A stretch of 64,000 bases of DNA. It comes from an uncultured Paracoccaceae bacterium (GTDB lineage Bacteria; Pseudomonadota; Alphaproteobacteria; Rhodobacterales; Rhodobacteraceae). Position numbers and translations under genes: made by a program. Positions 46,316 through 56,341 of the stretch are shown here, one piece after another. Numbering within the stretch: position 1 is the first letter of the stretch; every line of letters starts with the position of its first letter. The notes under the pieces were generated by a model, which had not been told where the DNA came from, did no database searches, and saw only the letters and a list, made by a program, of their open reading frames with translations. The DNA lies in assembly GCA_947489445.1 (NCBI GenBank), contig CANLDN010000006.1, positions 186,001 through 250,000 of the forward strand, written 5' to 3'.

Positions 46316-47014
46316 CTAGGCCAATAGGTCCAATTCGCACAACAGCCAATCACGCTTTGATCCGGCCCGTACGGCAACCTTGTCACCTACTTTAAACTGA
46401 TCACTCTCCTGTGTGGTCAAAGTCATGCTACGCGCAGTTTTGCCCCCAGTGTCCCGCCATTTGATATAACCGACAAATCGCAAAGTACCGGGAAGCCAGA
46501 CGGTTCCAACATGCGTCACCTCAGCAAAATAGGGCGTGCCATGCATTCGGGTGTTCTGGGCATCCCATTTGATTGTCATGGCCCGTGCTACCAGAAAAGC
46601 GCCTAACAGAAACCCTGCTGATGAGAACGCCAATAGCCCCCAGCTTCGAGATACCATCTTTGCCACGCTTGGCTTTCTCCGCTGCAAAGTCTCGGGTTCA
46701 TCGGGCACCATGTATACTGTGATCTCAGACCCTACTGAAACTCGAACGTCATGACGAATCTCCTCCGTACGCCCATCGGGATAAGTCACACGAAGATCAG
46801 TCCATCGGAGTCCACTCCCAAACTCACTCGATGCCGTCGACAATGCCGGAAACGCAATCAGCGTACGTTCCCGCATTCCTTCATCCACGATCAGGCTAAC
46901 AATTAAGGCCAGCACTAAACCAAAAAGCACTGCAAGCACGATGCCGGAGTTCCGTCCCAACCGCGCGCCAAATCCGATCCGTTTGTTGAGTGTCGCCGCA
47001 ACGGGTTCTTTCAT
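46316..47014 (-). CDS. DUF3592-type membrane protein
   Basis: A 232-residue inner-membrane protein with two transmembrane helices, about 24-44 (NSGIVLAVLFGLVLALIVSL) and 124-146 (WGLLAFSSAGFLLGAFLV). Between them is a soluble beta domain with the family feature LRVTYPDGRTEEIRHDVRVSVGSEITVYMVPDEPET. The C-terminal part repeats a similar beta module (FVGYIKWRDTGGKTARSMTLT). DUF3592 proteins have no known function. It is a single gene; the DNA before its start has no obvious ribosome site. Confidence 0.7.
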   Translation of the reverse strand: MKEPVAATLNKRIGFGARLGRNSGIVLAVLFGLVLALIVSLIVDEGMRERTLIAFPALSTASSEFGSGLRWTDLRVTYPDGRTEEIRHDVRVSVGSEITVYMVPDEPETLQRRKPSVAKMVSRSWGLLAFSSAGFLLGAFLVARAMTIKWDAQNTRMHGTPYFAEVTHVGTVWLPGTLRFVGYIKWRDTGGKTARSMTLTTQESDQFKVGDKVAVRAGSKRDWLLCELDLLA

Positions 47015-47321
47015 TCTGTTTCCTACTTTCCATCTGAACGATGAATAACTTGCTTAGCCAGAGTTTGAAACAGCCCTCGATCAGGGCGTATTATGCCGCC
47101 CAAAGATCACCCCTTTGTTAAATGGTTCGCAAAACCGGACATTGATGCCCGCGCCGCAAACGGTAGCAAAGTCCGCATCTGCGACATTCAAGTTGAGCGG
47201 ACTCCGATCGCAGGTCGGCAGCATCTTGCCCCCACGTCGCACTGGTAACAGCTTATTGAGTTTTGCAGGGTATGGTTAACGTCGCAGGGTGGGGCGATGT
47301 TTAGCGAAACCGGGTAGATAA
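47015..47321. other. Repeat-bearing spacer
   Basis: This 307-bp non-coding region lies between divergent genes. At 47159-47178 the minus strand carries TGCGGACTTTGCTACCGTT, which recurs with one mismatch on the plus strand at 59646-59664. The flanking CATCTGCGACATTC text is of the same intergenic-repeat style. I see no ORF. Confidence 0.45.
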
Positions 47322-47597
47322 ATGCAAAATGATGAAATGATGCTGGCAGCGATGGCGCAGATTGGGGCGATGCGTAAGCTGGTGCTCAGCGCACTGGCCC
47401 TGCGCCTTGTTGAAGAAAGCGAACCATTGCAGGCGCTGGATATGCTAGGCGGCGTGGTGACAAACACACCCACATTGCCTGCCAATACGGGCGGAAACCT
47501 GAACCCAGCGATGTCTGATATGCTGGCCGCCATGACCGATGAACAGGTTGGCAGCATGATTGATGACCTGCGCCTGCATTTGGCGGTAGCAAGTTAG
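47322..47597 (+). CDS. Small uncharacterised protein next to the protease locus
   Basis: A 91-residue protein, mostly helical, beginning MQNDEMMLAAMAQIGAMRKLVLSALALRL and with a Pro/Thr/Asn-rich middle (TNTPTLPANTGGNLNP) and a second helix (AMTDEQVGSMIDDLRLHLAV). The first helix is hydrophobic enough to be membrane-active or amphipathic. It is unrecognised. Its stop overlaps that of the convergent propeptide-like gene by 4 bp, and the weak ribosome site lowers confidence. Confidence 0.5.
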   Translation: MQNDEMMLAAMAQIGAMRKLVLSALALRLVEESEPLQALDMLGGVVTNTPTLPANTGGNLNPAMSDMLAAMTDEQVGSMIDDLRLHLAVAS

Positions 47598-47947
47598 GGA
47601 AACAGGTCAGGCGCAGGTGTTACAAAAACATCAGCGACAAATTCGTCTAATGCTTCGGGTATATTGGTGGCGTGTGCGGGCACGTTTGCCGCCAATGCTG
47701 ATGATGGATCGAGCCCGAATGTTTCTTTGAAAAGTTCATCTGGCCCCATGATCGACAGCGTGTTCAGGTTTCCGGCAGCAACCTTGAACCCCAGTTCCTG
47801 CAACCGAGACCGGATCAGCGTTGCGCGTGCATCGTCAACGTCGCCCTGCCCGGCCGTTTGTGCGCTGCCTGCACCACTGTCCAGAATGGACCGGCCATCG
47901 GCCCGCTTCATGACCAATTGCACGACTGGGTCTGGTTTATCTTCCAT
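47594..47947 (-). CDS. Stand-alone homologue of the subtilase propeptide
   Basis: A 117-residue protein; start at 47947 (MEDKPDPVVQLV) after GGCGGAGCAATATC. No signal peptide. From about residue 35 it can be aligned by eye with the N-terminal region of the adjacent protease: LIRSRLQELGFKV against AERVLRDAGFTV, LSIMGPDELFKETFGLD against LSVGGSVKQFKEFFGTR, and IPEALDEFVADVFVTPAPDLF against APDQFQDLLEGAVVARPPQYF. Subtilase propeptides fold and inhibit their cognate enzyme; a separately encoded copy could be a trans-acting chaperone or inhibitor. It follows the protease gene by 63 bp on the same strand. Confidence 0.75.
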   Translation of the reverse strand: MEDKPDPVVQLVMKRADGRSILDSGAGSAQTAGQGDVDDARATLIRSRLQELGFKVAAGNLNTLSIMGPDELFKETFGLDPSSALAANVPAHATNIPEALDEFVADVFVTPAPDLFP

Positions 47948-48010
47948 GATATTGCTCCGCCTATCACGAAAATGCATGGGCCGCGAATGCAGCCCATGCG
48001 TTGCGTTTGC

Positions 48011-49555
48011 TTAGCGTGACCGCAGCGTTTCGATCAGGTCTTCCACAAAATCGCTGGAAATCTCGGGCATCGCACCGGATGTGACCATGGCCATCTGCTG
48101 ATCCTTGGGCGCCGAGAAGAACGCGGTTGCAACGTCACCCATCGTGTTCAGGTAAGCCCACTTCGCATCCGCAAGCCCCGCACCCGTGGCCAGATCAGGC
48201 CCAGTACCAGCAGTGTCACCATTGGCTGTGGTTCCTTTCTTGACGTCACGCGCGCTTTTGATCAGCTTTTCTTTGACTTTTGCGGGCGTGATGGTTGGGT
48301 CCTTTTCCAACATCAGGGCCACAATCCCGGCGATCTGCGGCGATGCCGCCGACGTACCGGAAAACAGGCCATACCCGTCATTGCCGCTGCCGGTTGATGG
48401 CGCGATTCCGTCCAGTGTCGCGCCTTCCTGTACGGGCAACAGCAGGCTGGGCGCCTTGCCGCCGCCGATATTAACGCGCTTACCGGTCAGACCACAGACA
48501 TCGGGGCATTTGCGGCCAGGATAAAACCCAGACTGGAAGCTGGAGGCATAGCTTGACGCCTCAAAATCCGTCACATTCGGCAGGTTTACATGCACACCGC
48601 CGACTGAAATCACGTCCGGGTGGCTACCCGGGAACGCTTTGTGCCCGTTCCCGGCTGAGAAGCAGACAGTGACGCCAGCAGCGACGGCATTGGCAATCGC
48701 GGCCTCAAGCGGTTTCAACCAGTTCGGGATCGGCCCACCGTGATCGACATTGTAACCCCAGCTATTGGTGCAAACCTGTGGCTTTGGCGTGGAGTTCAGC
48801 AGCACGTTGAATGAACCCACCGGATCATTGCCCGCCTTGACCATACGCAACCGGCAGTCGGGCGCGTTGGCAAAGATGTTTGCCGCTTCGCCAGTGCCGT
48901 GCCCGTTAGGGTCCGTTGCCGCATCAGATGCGCCTGGCCCAAGCAGCGTGCTTAGCAAACGGTAACCCCGTTCACGGTAGAACGGATGCTTGAAAAGACC
49001 CGTGTCGATCATGCCGACAACGACGTCTTTGCCTGTAACCCCAAGACGATGCACGCGCGCAGACCGCATGATGACGGACACGCCGTCAGGCACCGTCAGA
49101 TAGGGGTAAGCGGCGGGATCGACCGGTGCAATAGGCGGAATGGCAGAAGCTGCGAAGTACTGCGGTGGGCGGGCCACAACGGCCCCTTCAAGCAGATCCT
49201 GAAACTGGTCAGGGGCCTGCATCAGCGATTCTTCCGAATCTTCGCTGGTGCCAAAGAAAGTCGTTGTTGCGTCCGGGCCGACGTCGACCTTCTGTTTGGT
49301 CAGGCGCGTGCCAAAGAATTCCTTGAACTGCTTGACCGATCCGCCGACGGACAGTGTTATGTCGCTGCTCGCTTCTGAAAAGACCGTGAAGCCTGCGTCG
49401 CGCAACACGCGTTCCGCATCGCGCACGTCCGACGAAGACGACCGGAAATCATCCACATTCTCGGTCGTGATCGGGCTGGTTTCCTCAAAGAGGGTTTTGG
49501 GTCCAACGGACCGTGGTGACACATTAGCAATGACTTCAAACTCGTCGTTTGACAT
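48011..49555 (-). CDS. S8 subtilisin-like serine protease with N-terminal propeptide, no signal peptide
   Basis: A 514-residue peptidase. The start at 49555 (MSNDEFEVIANVSPR) has GGAG six bases upstream. Residues about 35-140 are a propeptide-like domain. The catalytic triad is visible: Asp near 182 (VVVGMIDTGL), His near 219 (DPNGHGTGEAANI) and Ser near 400 (FSGTSAASPQIAG), with the oxyanion Asn in VCTNSWGYNVDHGG. There is no Sec or Tat signal and no anchor. The protein is therefore either cytosolic or exported by an unrecognised route. It is followed by a gene for a second propeptide-like protein. Its targets are unknown. Confidence 0.9.
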   Translation of the reverse strand: MSNDEFEVIANVSPRSVGPKTLFEETSPITTENVDDFRSSSSDVRDAERVLRDAGFTVFSEASSDITLSVGGSVKQFKEFFGTRLTKQKVDVGPDATTTFFGTSEDSEESLMQAPDQFQDLLEGAVVARPPQYFAASAIPPIAPVDPAAYPYLTVPDGVSVIMRSARVHRLGVTGKDVVVGMIDTGLFKHPFYRERGYRLLSTLLGPGASDAATDPNGHGTGEAANIFANAPDCRLRMVKAGNDPVGSFNVLLNSTPKPQVCTNSWGYNVDHGGPIPNWLKPLEAAIANAVAAGVTVCFSAGNGHKAFPGSHPDVISVGGVHVNLPNVTDFEASSYASSFQSGFYPGRKCPDVCGLTGKRVNIGGGKAPSLLLPVQEGATLDGIAPSTGSGNDGYGLFSGTSAASPQIAGIVALMLEKDPTITPAKVKEKLIKSARDVKKGTTANGDTAGTGPDLATGAGLADAKWAYLNTMGDVATAFFSAPKDQQMAMVTSGAMPEISSDFVEDLIETLRSR

Positions 49556-50026
49556 AATATTCTCCAAAAAAAAATTGCCGTAAAATGCAAACGGACGGTA
49601 CCATAAATTGCACTATTTGGAAACAGTACGATATTCTTAATCGCATTGTGCTTGTAAGTAGCTGAATTCGTGATTGTCCGAGTAAACGCGCCGTATCGCG
49701 TTTTACATCCCATATGCAGGTTATCTGATCGTGATCAGATGGTTGGAAATGGCGATTCGGTCAGCAAGCTTTGTCGCGTGTCACAGACATGTTCCCACAT
49801 CTTTTGCTGCCTCTCGCAAGCTCATCTTTGCCCCGGCAAAATACCACGAAGTTACTTCGGCATTTCAAACGCCGAGCACTACGGTCGCCCCTTATGCAGC
49901 GTCGGAGACAAACGAATCGCATATGTTGCGCGACTGTTCCGTCAGCGGTCCACCGGCACGCAGCGAGTTCTTTGTTCCAAACCGAAATGCTGCGCATCGC
50001 GCCCTACCATACTGAAGGAACAAAAA
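49556..50026. other. Divergent spacer between protease and outer-membrane barrel genes
   Basis: This 471-bp region is AT-rich at its left end (49560-49680), where the protease promoter is expected. It contains the palindrome at 49723-49740. A reading frame runs through from 49670 into the barrel gene, but the segment before 50027 lacks coding character. I see nothing else. Confidence 0.45.
49723..49740. promoter_or_regulatory. Perfect interrupted palindrome ATCTGATC-GT-GATCAGAT
   Basis: Two perfect 8-bp arms with a 2-bp centre lie in the spacer between the divergent protease and barrel genes, 168 bp from one start and 287 bp from the other. Dyads of this size are typical of dimeric regulator sites. 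No regulator gene is adjacent. Confidence 0.5.
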
Positions 50027-50599
50027 ATGCATTTTCCAGTGAAATCAGCCGCTATCATGATGGTTGGCTTTTTCCCAACAACCAGCCTTGCCGATTTTAG
50101 CGGCGCCTATGCGGGTGCCGCTATCGCAGGCGTCAGCAGCGAGTTTGAGCTGTCATTCGAGGATGAAAGCTCTGGCGATATTCCGTTGCAAGACGGTGTC
50201 GGGTTCTCGGCATTCGCAGGCTACCAGCTGCAATCAGGTGATCTGGTCTATGGCGGTGAAATCGCCGTAACCAGCGCGTCAGACATTGAATTTTTGGATT
50301 TTGTGGACATCAAATTTGATACTGTCGCGACGGATATCAAAGGACGGCTTGGTTATGTCTTTGACGACAAAATCATGGCTTATGGTACGGCGGGTTACAC
50401 CACGTTGACCGTCAAGGCTGAAGGTGAAGAAGAAGATGCTGACGGTTTTATCGTGGGGGCCGGTGTCGACTATCTGATGACGGAGAACATCGTTATTGGT
50501 GCCGAGTTCACAAATCGTCAGGTCGACACTTCAGTTGAGGATATCGACGTCGATCTGGACGTTAGTTCCGTAGCCTTGCGGGCTTCGTTCAAGTTTTAA
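50027..50599 (+). CDS. Small outer-membrane beta-barrel protein
   Basis: A 190-residue exported protein. The ATG at 50027 follows GAAGGAACAAAAA and begins a signal peptide (KSAAIMMVGFFPTTSLA). The mature part alternates beta strands of an eight-stranded OmpA/porin-like barrel: FSGAYAGAAIAGVSSEFEL, GFSAFAGYQLQSGDLVYGGE, IKGRLGYVFDDKIMAYGTAGY, FIVGAGVDYLMTENIVIGAE. It ends in the outer-membrane signal ALRASFKF with a terminal Phe. Its role may be structural or adhesive. It is monocistronic, closed by a strong terminator. Confidence 0.9.
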   Translation: MHFPVKSAAIMMVGFFPTTSLADFSGAYAGAAIAGVSSEFELSFEDESSGDIPLQDGVGFSAFAGYQLQSGDLVYGGEIAVTSASDIEFLDFVDIKFDTVATDIKGRLGYVFDDKIMAYGTAGYTTLTVKAEGEEEDADGFIVGAGVDYLMTENIVIGAEFTNRQVDTSVEDIDVDLDVSSVALRASFKF

Positions 50600-50626
50600 A
50601 CAAACAACCACTCACCGGGACGGAAG

Positions 50627-50659
50627 ATACCCGCGCAACGTTTTGCGCGGGTATTTTTT
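50627..50659 (+). terminator. Rho-independent terminator of the outer-membrane barrel gene
   Basis: A perfect 12-bp stem ATACCCGCGCAA / TTGCGCGGGTAT with a CGTT loop is followed by TTTTTC. It begins 28 bp after the stop. On the opposite strand there is no T-run, so it serves the plus-strand gene and does not obviously serve ftsK. Confidence 0.95.
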
Positions 50660-53497
50660 CTAATGCTGTTCTGGCACCAGGATTTCGCGTTTGCCGACAT
50701 GGTTGGCGCTGCTGACAACGCCTTCGTCTTCCATTTGTTCAACCAGACGCGCGGCCTTGTTATATCCGATCGCCAGCTTGCGCTGGATATAGCTGGTTGA
50801 ACATTTGCGGTCCTTGATCACAATCGCGACCGCCGTGTCATAAAGCGCGTTTTCGGCGTCTGAGCCATCGCCCAACCCCAAAACCAGATCAATACTGCTT
50901 TCCGTATCATCTGAAGGCCCTTCGACCACGCCCGACATGTATTCCGGTGGCCCGAAGCCTTTGAGGTGATTGACGATTTCCTCAACCTCTTCATCGCTGA
51001 CGAACGGCCCATGCACGCGGGTAATTTTGGATCCACCCGCCATATACAGCATGTCACCCATGCCGAGCAGTTGTTCGGCGCCCATTTCCCCAAGGATCGT
51101 CCGGCTATCGATTTTCGAGGTCACCTGAAATGAAATCCGGGTGGGGAAGTTGGCCTTGATGGTGCCCGTGATAACGTCAACAGATGGCCGCTGTGTCGCC
51201 ATGATCAGGTGGATGCCTGACGCACGCGCCATCTGGGCCAAACGCTGAATACAGGCCTCGATCTCTTTACCTGCTACCATCATCAAGTCGGCCATCTCAT
51301 CCACGATGACAACGATGTAAGGCAGCACCTCTGGCTGGAATTCTTCGGTTTCAAAGATCGGATCTCCGGTTTCATCGTCAAATCCGGTCTGCACCGTTCG
51401 GCTGAACATCTCATCCTTGGCGAGCGCGTCTTTGACCCGACCGTTATAGCCATCGATGTTGCGCACGCCCATCTTGGACATCTTGCGGTAACGCTCTTCC
51501 ATTTCACCCACGACCCATTTCAGGGCGACAACCGCCTTTTTCGGGTCGGTCACAACGGGCGACAACAGATGTGGAATGCCGTCATAGACGGAAAGTTCCA
51601 GCATCTTGGGGTCAATCATGATCATCCGGCATTCTTCGGGTGTCAGCTTGTAAAGCAGCGACAGGATCATGGTGTTGATGGCGACGGATTTACCCGAGCC
51701 CGTGGTCCCTGCGATCAAAAGGTGGGGCATCTTGGCAAGGTTGGCCACGATGGGTTCCCCACCGATATCCTTGCCCAGCGCCAGCGGCAGTTTCTGGTTG
51801 CCGTCGCCAAAGTCGCGATGGGATAGAATTTCGCGCAGAACCACCTTTTCGCGGTTTTCGTTGGGCAGTTCGATCCCGATGACGGTGCGCCCCGGAACAG
51901 TTGATACACGTGCGGCCAGCGCGGACATCGAACGCGCGATATCATCGGCCAGACCGATCACCCGGGATGCTTTCAAACCGGGCGCAGGTTCAAGTTCGTA
52001 CATGGTGACAACGGGACCAGGACGGACGCTGACAATCTCGCCCTTCACGCCGTAGTCGTCCAGAACGCTTTCCAACATACGTGCGTTTTCTTCCAGTGCT
52101 TCATCGCTTAGATGATGGCGCTGAATTTCGACGGGGTTTGTCAACAGACCAAGGGGCGGGTGTTCGTAATCTGCATATTTGTCGTCAAAGGCCAATGCGG
52201 GCTGCGCCTCTGCCATGGCCTGCTTTGATGGCTGCGGGGCTTTTTTGGGTGCATGTTTTACAACCTTGCGCGGTTCGGCGACCAGTGGCGTTGGTGGGAT
52301 CGTCAACGCATCATTATTATCCAGAATGGCGTGAATATCGGTTTCAACCTCTTCCACGGGGTCAAATACCAAGGGTTTTGGCCCGCGTCCGGCGGTCAAA
52401 GACGGTTCAATCCGCACACCAGTCGGCGCAGGCGGCACACTGCGGTTTTTGATCGCATCGGCGATACGCGCACTGACCCGGTCGCCATTGCCAGCTGGCG
52501 GTTCAGGCAGTTCATGGTCTGGCGTCACCAGTTCGGGTTCGGGCATCGCTTCGTTGCGTTTCAATAACCCTGACAGGAAACCGCCCTGCTGTGGTTCTGG
52601 CATACGCGTGTCTGCCGCCAATGGCGGCGCGGGGGGCATTTTGGGTGCCGTCAATGGTGGCTGATCGGTCGGCATTACCAGGTTCGAACGCACGACAGCG
52701 GCGGCGCGGCCGCGCAAGTCATGTTGCGGCACGCTCGTGGTTTCCAACGCGGCAACCTCCTCGCGGGCGGCACGCACTTCGGCCACTTGCGCGCGGCGGT
52801 CCTGAATAGTCGATGTCATGCCTTGTGCGGCTTTGGCCGATAGCGCAGCACCACCTCCCACGATCCGCAGAAGACCGGCATAAAGCATGATCGTACCGAG
52901 CAGGATAAACCGGCCTGCTAAGCGCAGCTCTGCCTTGGTGAAGCCAAGCACAAACGCCATCAGCGCGACCAAGGCCACGCCAGACAGGAATGAAAAGAGT
53001 TTTACACTGAAGATCGCACCGAAAGGTACAATCGTGAGGATTACACCCAATACGGTATCGCCGAACAGCCCCCCAAGACCAAAATTCGCAGGCCAGATAG
53101 GCCCCGGCGTCAGCGTGGCCGCGTAGACAGAGGCGAGCGCGATAGCGATGGGCGCAAAGACCAATCGTGCAATTGCTTTGTCTTGCCCGTTATGCATCAC
53201 GAACCGGACACCCCATGCGACCAAAACCACAGGCACTGCCCAGACACCCAGGCCGACGATCATCATCAGCGGAGCCGCAAGCGACGCCCCAAAATGTCCT
53301 AGCCAGTTTTGTACCGGCGCATCAGTGGCCGAAATCCAGCTTGGATCATCGGGGGCGTAGCTGCCCACCATGGCCGTTACCAGAAGGCCCAATGCGATCA
53401 GGGCCATGCCTAGCAGCTCTTTACCGCGTTTTTCGATCATGGCCTGGGTGCTGCTGTCCAATAGCGGATCGCGCTGCCGTGTCTGATATGATGCCAT
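50660..53497 (-). CDS. ftsK: DNA translocase FtsK
   Basis: A 945-residue septal DNA pump that clears and aligns chromosome termini before division. The N-terminus has four to five membrane helices within about residues 28-225. A Pro/Ala/Glu-rich linker runs to about 440, then the RecA-like motor with Walker A near residue 602 ([14 protein letters not shown]) and Walker B near 729 ([11 protein letters not shown]). The C-terminal gamma winged-helix ([31 protein letters not shown]) reads KOPS sequences. The upstream aminotransferase gene begins its operon partner role in reverse: ftsK lies directly downstream of its own ATG region, with the aminotransferase stop 13 bp before the ftsK start. Confidence 0.96.
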   Translation of the reverse strand: MASYQTRQRDPLLDSSTQAMIEKRGKELLGMALIALGLLVTAMVGSYAPDDPSWISATDAPVQNWLGHFGASLAAPLMMIVGLGVWAVPVVLVAWGVRFVMHNGQDKAIARLVFAPIAIALASVYAATLTPGPIWPANFGLGGLFGDTVLGVILTIVPFGAIFSVKLFSFLSGVALVALMAFVLGFTKAELRLAGRFILLGTIMLYAGLLRIVGGGAALSAKAAQGMTSTIQDRRAQVAEVRAAREEVAALETTSVPQHDLRGRAAAVVRSNLVMPTDQPPLTAPKMPPAPPLAADTRMPEPQQGGFLSGLLKRNEAMPEPELVTPDHELPEPPAGNGDRVSARIADAIKNRSVPPAPTGVRIEPSLTAGRGPKPLVFDPVEEVETDIHAILDNNDALTIPPTPLVAEPRKVVKHAPKKAPQPSKQAMAEAQPALAFDDKYADYEHPPLGLLTNPVEIQRHHLSDEALEENARMLESVLDDYGVKGEIVSVRPGPVVTMYELEPAPGLKASRVIGLADDIARSMSALAARVSTVPGRTVIGIELPNENREKVVLREILSHRDFGDGNQKLPLALGKDIGGEPIVANLAKMPHLLIAGTTGSGKSVAINTMILSLLYKLTPEECRMIMIDPKMLELSVYDGIPHLLSPVVTDPKKAVVALKWVVGEMEERYRKMSKMGVRNIDGYNGRVKDALAKDEMFSRTVQTGFDDETGDPIFETEEFQPEVLPYIVVIVDEMADLMMVAGKEIEACIQRLAQMARASGIHLIMATQRPSVDVITGTIKANFPTRISFQVTSKIDSRTILGEMGAEQLLGMGDMLYMAGGSKITRVHGPFVSDEEVEEIVNHLKGFGPPEYMSGVVEGPSDDTESSIDLVLGLGDGSDAENALYDTAVAIVIKDRKCSTSYIQRKLAIGYNKAARLVEQMEDEGVVSSANHVGKREILVPEQH

Positions 53498-53510
53498 TTC
53501 GCTCGTTCCC

Positions 53511-54689
53511 TCAGTCGTACAAACAATCGCGGATCAGTGTCAGACCGCGCTGCATTTCTTGTTTTGGAGCCACCATGGCGACCCGAATATAACCCTTGCC
53601 GGGGTTTTCGCCCCGGACGTCACGGCTTAGATAGGCACCGGGTAGAACCCGCACGCCTGTTTCCTGCCAAAGCTTCACCGCCGCCTTTTCGCCGTCAGCA
53701 ACCGGCAACCATAGAAAAAACCCGGCTTGCGGTGACCGATAGCCGGGCACATCGCCCAGAACATCATCAGCGATCTTGTATTTTTCATGATAAAGTGCGC
53801 GGTTGGCCACAACGTGCCCTTCATCCGCCCAAACAGCGGTGGCCACAGATTGCAACGGCTCTGGCAGGGGCGCGCCAGCATAGGCGCGCAAGGCTCTGAT
53901 GCGCGCAATGGACTCGACGCCGCCTGCGCAAAACCCCGACCGCAGGCCCGGCAGGTTTGACCGCTTTGACAGCGAATGAAAGATCACGACCCGGTCGGGG
54001 TCCGCACCCATATCTGTCGCGATTTGCAGGGCACCGGGTGGGGGTGTGTCGCGGTAAATCTCTGAATAGCATTCATCGGCGAAGATCTGGAAATCATACT
54101 TTTCCGCCAGTTCGATCAACCCATGCCAATATTTCTCATCCGCCACGGACCCCTGCGGGTTGGCGGGCGAACAGACATAGGCAATGGCGGTGCGCGCCAA
54201 GACATCCTCGGGGAGCGCATGAAAATCGGGCAAATGGCCGGATTTTTCGGTGGCGGGCACATAGACGGGCTCTGCCCCGACCGACAGGGCGGCGACCGCA
54301 TAGACCTGATAGAATGGGTTAGGCGTCAGAATGATGGGCTGCTTGCCGTTCTTTGTTTCCGGACAAAGCGCCATGGCCGCATTGTAAAGCCCTTCGCGCG
54401 TTCCGTTCAGGGCCAACAACTGGTTAGGCTTGATATCCAGGCCATAACGGCGCTTCAGAAACCCGGCGATTGCGTCCAGCAGATCAGGCAAGCCGTTGTT
54501 TTCCGGGTATTTGGCGAACTTATGCATCGTGACATCCAACGCCTCTCGCACGAATGCGGGAAACGCGTGGCGCGGTTCACCAATCGTCATGTTGATCACG
54601 GCATCAGCGCGGCTTGGCACGTCAAGTAACGCACGCAAACGCGGCCACGTCGCAACCGGGAGGTTCGAAAACCGCTCGGGAAAGTCCAT
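53511..54689 (-). CDS. Class I/II pyridoxal-phosphate aminotransferase
   Basis: A 392-residue PLP enzyme. The start at 54689 ([22 protein letters not shown]) has a TTGAGGCAGTT site. Family features are [13 protein letters not shown], the Tyr/Asn cofactor contacts in [13 protein letters not shown], the Asp-binding [12 protein letters not shown], and the Schiff-base lysine in [17 protein letters not shown]. This subfamily includes succinyl-diaminopimelate and other N-acyl-diamino-acid transaminases; the exact substrate is uncertain. It lies 13 bp upstream of ftsK and probably shares its transcript. Confidence 0.9.
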   Translation of the reverse strand: MDFPERFSNLPVATWPRLRALLDVPSRADAVINMTIGEPRHAFPAFVREALDVTMHKFAKYPENNGLPDLLDAIAGFLKRRYGLDIKPNQLLALNGTREGLYNAAMALCPETKNGKQPIILTPNPFYQVYAVAALSVGAEPVYVPATEKSGHLPDFHALPEDVLARTAIAYVCSPANPQGSVADEKYWHGLIELAEKYDFQIFADECYSEIYRDTPPPGALQIATDMGADPDRVVIFHSLSKRSNLPGLRSGFCAGGVESIARIRALRAYAGAPLPEPLQSVATAVWADEGHVVANRALYHEKYKIADDVLGDVPGYRSPQAGFFLWLPVADGEKAAVKLWQETGVRVLPGAYLSRDVRGENPGKGYIRVAMVAPKQEMQRGLTLIRDCLYD

Positions 54690-54934
54690 AACTGCCTCAA
54701 TTCGCGGGATCATTTCGCCCCGCTTTTGCCTAAACTAGCCCGACCAATGTGGCCCTGTCCAGAATAAGGCGCGCTTGGCAGGCGCATTGTGGCTTTTTGG
54801 CCGATTCATTTCTGGTCGGTTTGGTGGAATACCCGGCGTTTCCAATTACATGAACCTCAGGCGTATTTGGCAGGTTACCGGCAATGGTGGCACCGTTCGT
54901 ATCATGCAGGTTTCTGTCGCGCTGGATATTGTGG

Positions 54935-56263
54935 CTACGCCAGCGCCTTTTCTGCCGCTGCACAAAGCCGCAGCAAAGCGATGTCGCCGTCTGGCGGCCC
55001 GTTAAACATAATTCCACAGGAAGGCGTATCCGTGGGCAAGGTGATCGCGCACAACCCCATCAGGTTCGCCACGCGCGTGTTTCGCAACGCCAGCAGGTTT
55101 TCGGTTTTGTAGTAAGCGTCTTCGGTCAGCAGCCTTTGGGCATCGGGTGGCAAGATGGGGGCTGTGGGAAGGATAACGGCGTCAAATTCCGAGGTGAGCG
55201 CCACATATTGCTTGCGGATGTCGTTTACGATGTTCCATCCAGCCACATAATCGGCAGCGCGCACATCCTTTCCACCCCGCACCCGTTCAAGGATTTGCGG
55301 GAACATCTTTTCGGGGTGCGCCTCGACCAGCGGGCGCCACCACCCGTAACTGTCGCCGGCAAAAAGCGCGCCCGCGACATCAAAGGCCTGTGTCAGCGCC
55401 GGAAACGCGCGCCGGGTGATGGTGGCGCCAGCGTCCTGCAACTGTGTAACCGCCTTTTCGAATGCGGCTTTTGGGGCCTCTCGCACATTATCGGTCACAA
55501 TGGTGTCCAACAGCATCAGCCGCGCGCCGGACAGCGAATGCCCGGTCAGATCAGCCGGTTTGGTGCCCTCCAACGCTGACAGTAGCAGGTTGGCATCCTC
55601 AATCGACCGGCAAAGCGGGCCAACAGTGTCGAAGGTCAGGCAGAGCGGGACCACGCCCTTGAGCGATAGCCGCCCATGGGTGGTCTTCAACCCGACAAGA
55701 TCATTCCACGCGGAGGGGATGCGTACTGATCCGCCGGTATCCGATCCGATGCCAGCGGCAGCTAGACCAAAAGCGACCGACGCCGCCGCCCCGGAAGACG
55801 ACCCGCCCGGCACGGTATTGGGGTCGTTGACGCAGGGCGGGGTGGCTGTGATCGGGTTCAGGCCAAGCCCGGAAAACGCGATTTCAGACATGTGGGTTTT
55901 GCCAAGGCATACCAGCCCTGCAGCGGTTGCAGTTTCCAGAACGAATGCATCGCGTTCGGGCACACGGCCCTTCATCAGGGCGGTCCCGGCCTCTGTCCCG
56001 GTCCCGGCGGTGTCGAATAGATCCTTCCACGACACCGGCACCCCGTCGAGTGGGCCGCGCCGAAACCCGGTTTTGGCCCGTTCCGAGGCCGCCGCCGCCT
56101 CTGCCCTTGCGCGGGCATGGGTCACCCGCGCATAAATCCGGTCGCAATGTTCATGGGCGTCGATGGCATCCAGATAGACCTCTGTCAGGGCCACGGGATC
56201 AATCGTACCAGCCGCGATCCCACGCCCCAATTCCGCTGCCGTCATCCATCGCCAGTCTTGCAT
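54935..56263 (-). CDS. Amidase signature family enzyme
   Basis: A 442-residue amide hydrolase. The Ser-cisSer-Lys triad is readable: K80 in PVSWKDLFDTAG, the cis-Ser in GGSSSG (residues 153-158), and nucleophile S179 in GSDTGGSVRIPS. The start at 56263 follows GGGAGAGTGCG; the longer open frame upstream is not convincing because it runs into the divergent monooxygenase gene. The amide substrate cannot be told from sequence. Glu-tRNA amidotransferase GatA is less likely, because GatB/GatC genes are absent and the length is short. Confidence 0.9.
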   Translation of the reverse strand: MQDWRWMTAAELGRGIAAGTIDPVALTEVYLDAIDAHEHCDRIYARVTHARARAEAAAASERAKTGFRRGPLDGVPVSWKDLFDTAGTGTEAGTALMKGRVPERDAFVLETATAAGLVCLGKTHMSEIAFSGLGLNPITATPPCVNDPNTVPGGSSSGAAASVAFGLAAAGIGSDTGGSVRIPSAWNDLVGLKTTHGRLSLKGVVPLCLTFDTVGPLCRSIEDANLLLSALEGTKPADLTGHSLSGARLMLLDTIVTDNVREAPKAAFEKAVTQLQDAGATITRRAFPALTQAFDVAGALFAGDSYGWWRPLVEAHPEKMFPQILERVRGGKDVRAADYVAGWNIVNDIRKQYVALTSEFDAVILPTAPILPPDAQRLLTEDAYYKTENLLALRNTRVANLMGLCAITLPTDTPSCGIMFNGPPDGDIALLRLCAAAEKALA

Positions 56264-56341
56264 CGCACTCTCCCGTTTGGTGCGACGGTAGCGGCCAAGC
56301 AACGCATGGACAATCCCGGATGGGTGACCATATTGCGGGGC

